A stretch of 9,912 nt of DNA from Ahrensia sp. (GTDB taxonomy: Bacteria; Pseudomonadota; Alphaproteobacteria; Rhizobiales; Rhizobiaceae): NCBI GenBank assembly GCA_003233475.1, contig QILU01000150.1, positions 1 to 9,912 on the forward strand. Reading direction: 5' to 3'. Made by a program: the position numbers and the translations under genes. Numbering within the stretch: the stretch's first letter is position 1; every line of letters begins with the position of its first letter. Below the pieces are notes generated by a model. That model was given only the letters and a program-made list of their open reading frames with translations, ran no database searches and was not told where the DNA came from. Shown one piece after another: positions 1-5,786 of the stretch.

Positions 1-288
1 TTTTATGAACTTGCCCCCGCAGACCCAAAGACAAGCCCCAAAAAACGGGTGCATTTTCACGCCTTTATGCAAGACGTGCACAGGCGAATTCACCAATGGC
101 GGCAGGCCCAAAAGTCAAGTAAGGAAAAATCGGCCGACCCCATTCCACCACTTGCCGAAGCACTGGCAAACGAAGCGCAGCTTTTGTGCTTTGATGAATT
201 TACTGTCACCGATGTGGCCGATGCAATGATTTTGGCTCGGCTCTTTACCGGGCTGTTTGAGCGCGGCGTCACGGTGGTTGCCACCTCC

Positions 289-302
289 AATGTGGAATGT
301 GG
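289..302 (+). repeat. 7-bp tandem duplication (AATGTGG x2) inside zapE
   Basis: Two adjacent identical heptamers, 289-295 and 296-302. The insertion is not a multiple of three and moves the ribosome out of the zapE frame exactly where the family reads TSNVAP. Removing one copy restores a continuous family-like protein, which shows that the extra copy is the derived state. It is typical of replication slippage. Confidence 0.85.
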
Positions 303-842
303 CACCGGATCTGCTTTATAAAGACGGGTTAAACCGCTCTTTTTTTTCACCATTCATTGAACTGATTAAAACCAAAATGCAGGTTCTGGAACTTGCCTCC
401 CCCACCGACTACCGCATGGAAAAACTGATCAACAGCGAAGTTTATATGGTGGGAAAAGACGGATCAGCCCGCTTTGAAACCCTTTGGGCCCATATGACCA
501 ACGGGATTTCAATTGCACCGGCGGCAATTGAAGTATCCGGACGACGCACGGAATTTGAATTTGCCAGTGGCGGCATGGTACGTGCCAGCTTTTCTGAATT
601 GTGCGAAAAACCCCTGGGTGCCGGAGATTACCTGGCATTGGCTGAACGGTTTCACACCCTGTTTTTGGAAAACATTCCGATCCTGAACCATAGCGACCGC
701 AACGCGGTAAAACGGTTCACTGCTTTGGTGGATACCTTATATGACAAGGGGCGGGTGCTTATTATCCACGCCAATGCCCAACCGGTTGATCTGTACAAAG
801 TAGATCACGGCACCGAAGCCTTTGAATTTCAACGCACCGTGT

Positions 843-851
843 CAAGTGCAG
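843..851 (+). other. Probable 11-bp deletion near the 3' end of zapE
   Basis: ZapE proteins usually have RTVS followed by about five residues like RLMEM and then QS-D-WL. Here RTVS (ending at 844) is followed by only four bases before CAG AGC GAT GAT TGG CTG in another frame. That frame continues to a TAG at 894-896. A net loss of about 11 bases explains both the early TGA at 857-859 and the intact downstream frame. The ancestral bases are inferred from the family pattern, not seen. Confidence 0.6.
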
Positions 852-931
852 AGCGATGATTGGCTGACACAGGAGTTGATCAAGGGGCGAGAATAGTTTC
901 AAAACCACCAAATCTCGCTACAATATTTACC

Positions 932-941
932 TTTACGTAAA
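932..941. promoter_or_regulatory. Palindrome TTTACGTAAA, distal copy
   Basis: A perfect 10-bp palindrome just downstream of the candidate -10 TACAAT, so it would overlap a transcription start near 930. The same core recurs at 1071-1078. It sits within an A+T-rich area that also has a 7-bp inverted repeat (922-928 with 942-948). It could be an operator; no known regulator is assigned. Confidence 0.35.
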
Positions 942-1070
942 AAATATTACTGATTTTCCCAAATAACAGGGCAATTCACCCCAAATTCAACCTTCATTCT
1001 GTTGTCTTTCCGGCAATCTTTTGCAAGTCTTCGCCAATGGTATATGTGGGGCGAAATTTGCTTCAAATTC

Positions 1071-1080
1071 TTACGTAAAA
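1071..1080. promoter_or_regulatory. TTACGTAAAA, proximal copy next to the mdh ribosome-binding site
   Basis: The core TTACGTAA is a perfect 8-bp palindrome, and ten bases are identical to 933-942, 138 bases upstream. It directly abuts the mdh ribosome-binding site at 1081-1085. The paired, spaced arrangement is what a looping repressor or dimeric activator would use, but chance in A+T-rich DNA is possible. Confidence 0.35.
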
Positions 1081-1089
1081 GGAAGATAG

Positions 1090-2055
<966 letters not shown>

Positions 2056-2075
2056 GCCGAAAGAATGGAAACAAA

Positions 2076-3249
2076 ATGAACATTCACGAATATCAGGCCA
2101 AACAGGTTCTTGCCGGATTTGGCGCGCCGATTGCCAAGGGCGTACCGATCTTTTCGCTAGATGAAGTGGAGGGAGCCTTAAGCACCCTGCCGGGGCCTGT
2201 CTATGTGGTGAAATCACAAATCCATGCAGGCGGTCGCGGCAAGGGCAGGTTCAAGGAATTACCCGATGACGCAAAAGGCGGGGTGCGGGTTTCTTTTTCC
2301 AAAGATGAAGTGCGCGCCAACGTGAAAGAAATGCTCGGCAACACCCTTGTCACCAAACAAACCGGCCCGGCCGGCAAGCAGGTCAATCGGATTTATATTG
2401 AAGACGGAGCGGATATTAAAACCGAGCTTTATTGTTCAATTCTGGTCAACCGGGACACGGGCAAAGTGGCGTTTGTAGCGTCCACCGAAGGGGGGATGGA
2501 TATTGAGGCGGTGGCGGAAGAAACCCCTGAAAAAATTCACACCATTGATGTGAACGCTTCCGAAGGGGTAACGGACGAGATAGTGAAAAAACTGATCAGC
2601 GCCTTTCAACTCACCGGCCCGGCGGCATCAGAAGCCCAAAAACTGTTCACCGATCTTTATAATGAGTCTGCTGGAGGTCAACCCGCTGGTGGTTTTAGGC
2701 AATGGCTCGCTCAAAGTGTTGGATGCAAAGGTCTCGTTCGATAACAACGCCATGTTCCGCCACCCTGATTTGCAGGAATTGCGCGATATAACCGAAGAAG
2801 ACGAAAAAGAAATCGAGGCCCACAAACATGATTTGGCCTATGTGGCACTGGACGGGGATATTGGCTGCATGGTCAACGGGGCGGGCCTTGCCATGGCGAC
2901 CATGGACATCATCAAATTGTATGGGGCGGAACCAGCTAATTTCCTGGATGTGGGAGGCGGAGCCACCACAGAAAAGGTAACAGCCGCCTTCAAAATCATC
3001 ACCGCTGATCCGCAGGTTAAGGGAATTCTGGTCAACATATTCGGCGGCATCATGCGCTGCGATGTAATTGCCGAAGGGGTGGTAACGGCCGTCAAAGAAG
3101 TGGGGCTGAAAGTGCCATTGGTGGTGCGCCTTGAGGGCACCAAAGTTGAAGAGGGTAAAAAGATCATCAACGAAAGCGACGTGGACGTTGTGGCGGCTGA
3201 TGATCTGGATGATGCCGCACAAAAGATTGTTAAGGCGGTGAAGGGTTAG
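2076..3249 (+). pseudogene. sucC: Succinyl-CoA synthetase beta subunit, split by a frameshift
   Basis: SucC is the nucleotide-binding beta subunit of the SucCD ligase, which forms ATP or GTP while converting succinyl-CoA to succinate. The 5' frame (2076-2744) begins [12 protein letters not shown] and has [14 protein letters not shown] with nucleotide-binding Lys46, then [16 protein letters not shown] and [10 protein letters not shown]. It matches the family to about residue 195, then runs 27 unrelated residues to a stop. The 3' frame (an ORF from ATG 2662 to 3249) resumes with [11 protein letters not shown], carrying the Asn and Asp that bind magnesium in the E. coli protein (Asn199, Asp213). 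It continues through [24 protein letters not shown] and [14 protein letters not shown]. About six residues (family consensus near AFVEKD) are missing at the join. Repair would give about 397 residues, the normal length. The break lies inside the ATP-grasp domain, so neither half should be active alone. The 2662 ATG could start a 195-residue fragment, but no good ribosome-binding site precedes it. Confidence 0.9.
2655..2670 (+). other. Probable 20-bp deletion junction in sucC
   Basis: The codons CTT TAT at 2655-2660 (Leu-Tyr of the conserved KLF--LY) are followed by one base and then ATG AGT CTG at 2662-2670 (Met-Ser-Leu of MSLLEVNPL). Family members have about seven residues in between, so 20 bases appear lost. 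If the ancestral codon after Tyr was AAT followed by a G-starting codon, an ATG would stand at both ends of the lost segment, which fits slippage between 3-base repeats. That last point is inference. Confidence 0.65.
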
Positions 3250-4121
3250 TGAACGTGCAAGCTGCATCCACAGTTGATCAACCTGAGGCCAGTCAGGCTA
3301 CAGGCGCTCTTATTGAGCGTGACTGCCCCCATTGCGGCGGGCAGGATTTTGACCAATCAAAGGCCTATTCGCGCGATCAATGGCGGGTTGGCTCTTGCGG
3401 CGGATGCGCGTTTGTGTTTTTGCAAAATGTTCCAGTTTATGATCGCATGGTTGAAGAATTTGCCTGGGAAAACACCTTTAAGCAAGAAAAAGAAAGGCGT
3501 GTTGATATTCGCCCGGTGTCAACAAAGGCGAGCACTGTTTTGCGAAAAATTCGCAAACCATTTCGAACCACCCATAAAGACCTGATTGCAACATTGTTTA
3601 AGCCAGGCCCTGTTTTAGATGTCGGTTGTGGCCATGGCGTTCCTTTGCCTGAAGGCATGGTTCCCCATGGGATAGAATTATCGAAAGGTCTTTTTGAAAT
3701 TGCCAATAAGAACATGCAAAAACTTGGCGGTTATGCAGTTCATGCACCTGCGGTTGAGGGCATCGCACAATTTGAAGCCGGTAAGTTTACGGGCATTATT
3801 TTACGTTCCTTTTTGGAGCACGAATGGCAACCGAAAGAATTACTTAAAGGGGCGCATCGAGTTTTGGCTGATGATGGCGGTGTTTTCATTCGGGTGCCTA
3901 ACTTTGCCAGTTTGAACCGTAAGATCAGAGGCAATAAATGGTGCGGCTTTCGTTACCCTGATCACGTCAATTATTTCACACCCAATTCACTACAAAAAAT
4001 GGCGCGGCAGTGCGGTTTTAATATGAAACTGTTGAACCCGCTTAAAATTTCCATCGACGATAACATTAAGGCCGTGCTGACAAAGCGCGCCGCAGAAAAT
4101 AGTGAAGGCGGAGTAGGGTAG
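3249..4121 (+). CDS. Zinc-ribbon class I SAM-dependent methyltransferase, substrate unknown
   Basis: Predicted 290-residue soluble methyltransferase. An N-terminal zinc ribbon is formed by Cys26, Cys29, Cys50 and Cys53 (CPHC and CGGC). The SAM-binding motif I is PVLDVGCGHG at residues 121-130, and Glu143 in HGIELS fits the acidic residue that binds the ribose. Further on are SFLEHEWQPKELLKGAHRVL and FIRVPNF, in the order usual for the Methyltransf_23 group, and the later YPDHVNYFTPNSL block, also typical. No substrate can be deduced. The start is GTG at 3249, whose G is the last base of the sucC TAG stop (TAGTG), so translation is probably coupled to sucC. A second in-frame GTG lies at 3255. 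A hand count of 3541-3600 gives about 38% G+C, against about 67% at 7021-7080 in sucA, consistent with foreign origin but based on small samples. Confidence 0.85.
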   Translation: MNVQAASTVDQPEASQATGALIERDCPHCGGQDFDQSKAYSRDQWRVGSCGGCAFVFLQNVPVYDRMVEEFAWENTFKQEKERRVDIRPVSTKASTVLRKIRKPFRTTHKDLIATLFKPGPVLDVGCGHGVPLPEGMVPHGIELSKGLFEIANKNMQKLGGYAVHAPAVEGIAQFEAGKFTGIILRSFLEHEWQPKELLKGAHRVLADDGGVFIRVPNFASLNRKIRGNKWCGFRYPDHVNYFTPNSLQKMARQCGFNMKLLNPLKISIDDNIKAVLTKRAAENSEGGVG

Positions 4122-4130
4122 TGTGAAAAT

Positions 4131-4159
4131 TTGCCATATGACACAGTTACACATATACT
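4131..4159 (+). promoter_or_regulatory. Promoter of the toxin-antitoxin module
   Basis: TTGCCA (4131-4136) and TATACT (4154-4159) are separated by exactly 17 bases and match the sigma-70-type consensus at four and five of six positions. Transcription would start near 4166, giving a leader of under 20 bases before the antitoxin ATG at 4183. It lies only nine bases after the methyltransferase stop. No terminator follows the module, so transcripts should continue into sucD. Confidence 0.6.
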
Positions 4160-4163
4160 GTGT
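4141..4163. promoter_or_regulatory. Inverted-repeat operator over the toxin-antitoxin promoter
   Basis: Perfect 7-bp arms ACACAGT (4141-4147) and ACTGTGT (4157-4163) with a 9-base spacer. The repeat covers the promoter spacer and the whole -10 hexamer. Antitoxins with ribbon-helix-helix folds commonly bind such repeats and repress their own operon, so this is the likely autoregulatory site. Binding is inferred from position and symmetry. Confidence 0.6.
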
Positions 4164-4182
4164 TATTGAAAGGATGATAATT

Positions 4183-4416
4183 ATGAATAAAAATATCACA
4201 TTGTCGGTAGATGAGAATACCTTGGAGAAGGTTAGAATTGTTGCTGCAAAAAAGCGCACCAGCATTAACGGGTTGGTGCGGGAATTCTTAAATTCACTTG
4301 TGAATAAAGAAAATGCCTCTGATGAGGCACGAGAAGCGTTGCTAAACCTTGCCAAAGAACAGGCAGGGGATATGGGAAATCAACGTTGGGACAGGGAAAA
4401 GCTTTATGATCGCTGA
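4183..4416 (+). CDS. Ribbon-helix-helix antitoxin of a VapBC-like module
   Basis: A 77-residue protein. Residues 4-9 (NITLSV) look like the DNA-binding beta strand, followed by helices DENTLEKVRIVAAKKR and SINGLVREFLNSL, the pattern of a ribbon-helix-helix (CopG/Arc-like) dimer. The tail is charged and flexible, ending QRWDREKLYDR, which resembles the toxin-wrapping ends of antitoxins paired with PIN toxins. The ATG at 4183 was chosen because GAAAGGA (4168-4174) lies eight bases upstream and the conserved fold starts at once. The frame is open further upstream (ATG at 4174), but those starts leave no room for a ribosome-binding site or fall before the promoter. Its 3' end overlaps the toxin by 11 bases. 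A hand count of 4181-4240 gives about 32% G+C, well below the flanking suc genes. It should neutralise the toxin and repress the operon through the adjacent inverted repeat. Confidence 0.85.
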   Translation: MNKNITLSVDENTLEKVRIVAAKKRTSINGLVREFLNSLVNKENASDEAREALLNLAKEQAGDMGNQRWDREKLYDR

Positions 4417-4825
4417 GTGTTTTTTTGATACCAACATCCTGGTTTATGCGGCAATCGGTCATGCCACTGAGTCTGTAAAATATCACCGCGCAGTCGAATT
4501 GATTGAATCAAAGAATTTCGGAACTTCTGCACAGGTGTTGCAGGAGTTCTATGTAAATGTTGTGAAAAAAAGCGACAGGCCCCTGAGCCTGGCGAAGGCC
4601 GCCGAATGGGTTTCCGTGATCAGCCGGAAACCTTGTCAGGAAGTTGATAGTGCAATCGTCATGCGCGGAATTGAAAACTCACAGCGCTATCAGATTTCTT
4701 ATTGGGATGGCGCTATCATCGCTGCCGCCAATCGGCTTGGCACCAAAACCCTCTATACTGAAGATCTCAATCATGGACAGACATATGGCTCTGTTCAAGC
4801 AATCAATCCATTCCACGAACATTGA
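4406..4825 (+). CDS. PIN-domain ribonuclease toxin, VapC-like
   Basis: A 139-residue PIN-domain protein, the usual size for VapC toxins, which are magnesium-dependent endoribonucleases that often cut tRNA or rRNA. The acidic active-site residues are all visible: Asp8 in FFDTNILVYA, Glu47 in VLQEFYVNV, Asp101 in YWDGAIIAAA and Asp120 in LYTEDLNHG. The ATG at 4406 is chosen because AGGGA (4393-4397) sits eight bases before it and the conserved FDTN motif follows within a few residues; the open frame upstream runs inside the antitoxin. The start overlaps the end of the antitoxin gene, as is normal for coupled pairs. The toxin looks intact, so the module is probably functional. The sucD gene begins 22 bases after its stop, without a terminator. 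The RNA target cannot be told from sequence. Confidence 0.88.
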   Translation: MIAECFFDTNILVYAAIGHATESVKYHRAVELIESKNFGTSAQVLQEFYVNVVKKSDRPLSLAKAAEWVSVISRKPCQEVDSAIVMRGIENSQRYQISYWDGAIIAAANRLGTKTLYTEDLNHGQTYGSVQAINPFHEH

Positions 4826-4847
4826 GCTGGAGCATCAGGTTTAATTC

Positions 4848-5750
4848 ATGTCCATTTTAATCGATAAAAATACCAAAATTATTGTCCAGGGGCTGACCGG
4901 TAAAACGGGGACCTTCCATACCGAACAGGCCCTTACTTATCATGGCACTCAAATGGTGGCGGGAACCCACCCGAAAAAGGGGGGCGAGATTTGGTCCAGT
5001 TCGGCTGGTCAGAACTTGCCTATTTTCACCACCGTTGGTGAAGCGATAGAGGCAACAGGAGCAAACGCTTCTGTCATCTATGTACCACCGGCTGCTTGTG
5101 CGGCCGCCATTGAAGAAGCCATTGACGCGGAAATTCCACTGATTATCACCATCACCGAAGGGGTGCCGGTGCTTGATATGGTTCGGGTGAAGGAAAAACT
5201 GGACAAATCTAAATCGCGATTAATCGGCCCCAATTGCCCCGGAGTTTTAACCCCCAATGAGTGCAAAATCGGCATCATGCCAGGCAGTATTTTCAAAAAA
5301 GGCAATGTGGGCATTGTCTCCCGCTCCGGCACCTTAACCTATGAGGCGGTATTCCAAACCACCAACGCAGGGCTTGGCCAGACCACCGCATTGGGAATTG
5401 GCGGCGACCCGGTCAAGGGCAGCGAATTTATCGACATGCTGGAATTGTTTCTGGCCGATGACGAGACCAAAAGCATCATAATGATTGGTGAGATCGGCGG
5501 TTCCGCCGAAGAGGACGCAGCGCAATTTTTAGCCGATGAAGCCAAACAGGGACGCAAAAAACCTACCGTGGGATTTATTGCCGGTCGCACCGCACCCCCT
5601 GGACGAACTATGGGCCATGCCGGAGCGGTAATTTCCGGCGGCAAGGGCGGCGCGGAAGACAAGATCGAAGCACTGGAACGCGCGGGCATCAAAGTTTCCC
5701 CGTCACCGGCAAAACTGGGCGAAACCCTCACCGCCCTGCTGAACGCGTGA
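4848..5750 (+). CDS. sucD: Succinyl-CoA synthetase alpha subunit
   Basis: SucD binds CoA and carries the phosphohistidine of the ligase that converts succinyl-CoA to succinate with formation of ATP or GTP. The 300-residue product is full length. The CoA-binding domain starts [23 protein letters not shown]. Later come the conserved [23 protein letters not shown] and [12 protein letters not shown], then GIGGDPVKG and [14 protein letters not shown]. The catalytic histidine is His257 in [10 protein letters not shown] slightly longer loop near residues 40-58 ([18 protein letters not shown]) replaces the shorter THLGLP form seen in E. coli. The ATG at 4848 has only a weak CAGG upstream (4836-4839). 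The usual partner sucC lies about 1.6 kb upstream and is broken, so this subunit may lack its cis-encoded partner. Confidence 0.96.
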   Translation: MSILIDKNTKIIVQGLTGKTGTFHTEQALTYHGTQMVAGTHPKKGGEIWSSSAGQNLPIFTTVGEAIEATGANASVIYVPPAACAAAIEEAIDAEIPLIITITEGVPVLDMVRVKEKLDKSKSRLIGPNCPGVLTPNECKIGIMPGSIFKKGNVGIVSRSGTLTYEAVFQTTNAGLGQTTALGIGGDPVKGSEFIDMLELFLADDETKSIIMIGEIGGSAEEDAAQFLADEAKQGRKKPTVGFIAGRTAPPGRTMGHAGAVISGGKGGAEDKIEALERAGIKVSPSPAKLGETLTALLNA

Positions 5751-5766
5751 ATTGAGACAACAAAAC

Positions 5767-5786
5767 AGGAGGCGGGGTTGCCCCCG
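5767..5786 (+). promoter_or_regulatory. Strong ribosome-binding site followed by a hairpin at the sucA start
   Basis: AGGAGG (5767-5772) is a near-perfect ribosome-binding site. It is followed at once by a 5-bp stem, CGGGG (5773-5777) with CCCCG (5782-5786), and a four-base loop TTGC. The TTG in the loop (5778-5780) is an in-frame start five bases after the site, while the family-like ATG (5799) is 26 bases away. If the hairpin folds, the gap to the ATG shrinks to about 12 bases. Which start is used is therefore open. Confidence 0.5.

Larger units (their letters stand above)
1..896 (+). pseudogene. zapE: ZapE/AFG1-family ATPase, 5'-truncated by the window and frameshifted twice
   Basis: AFG1/ZapE proteins are P-loop ATPases; bacterial ZapE associates with the division machinery. 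The first frame reads from base 1 to the duplication and contains the family stretch [11 protein letters not shown], the Walker B block LLCFDEF (about 181-201), [14 protein letters not shown] and the sensor-like VVATSNV. The Walker A motif lies upstream of the window. At 289-302 the heptamer AATGTGG occurs twice in tandem; the first frame then hits a stop at 319-321. Dropping one copy restores the expected join [16 protein letters not shown], and that second frame continues with PFIELIKTKM and PTDYRMEKL. It ends prematurely at 857-859 after FEFQRTVS. A third frame (849-896) encodes QSDDWLTQELIKGRE and a stop, which looks like the native C-terminus, so about 11 bases were probably lost near 845-848. 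Each frame matches the family over its own part, so the gene was recently whole. Identity is strong; whether the lesions are real or assembly errors is open. Confidence 0.85.

Noticed and set aside
839..870. Inverted repeat GTGTCA / TGACAC near the zapE end, as a terminator
   Set aside because: Only six base pairs with a 20-base loop and no T run; it also lies within the zapE coding remnant.
1041..1046. TATATG as the mdh -10 box with TTGCAA at 1021-1026 as -35
   Set aside because: The spacer is only 14 bases, too short for a normal sigma-70-type promoter.
2695..3267. 190-codon minus-strand reading frame opposite sucC
   Set aside because: Shadow of the conserved sucC frame; its His- and Phe-rich product has no recognisable motif and no start signal.
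3243..4127. Similar GGGTTAGTGAA and GGGTAGTGTGAA at the sucC stop and methyltransferase stop, as direct repeats flanking an insertion
   Set aside because: Short and imperfect, both built around TAG stop codons; too weak to call insertion boundaries.
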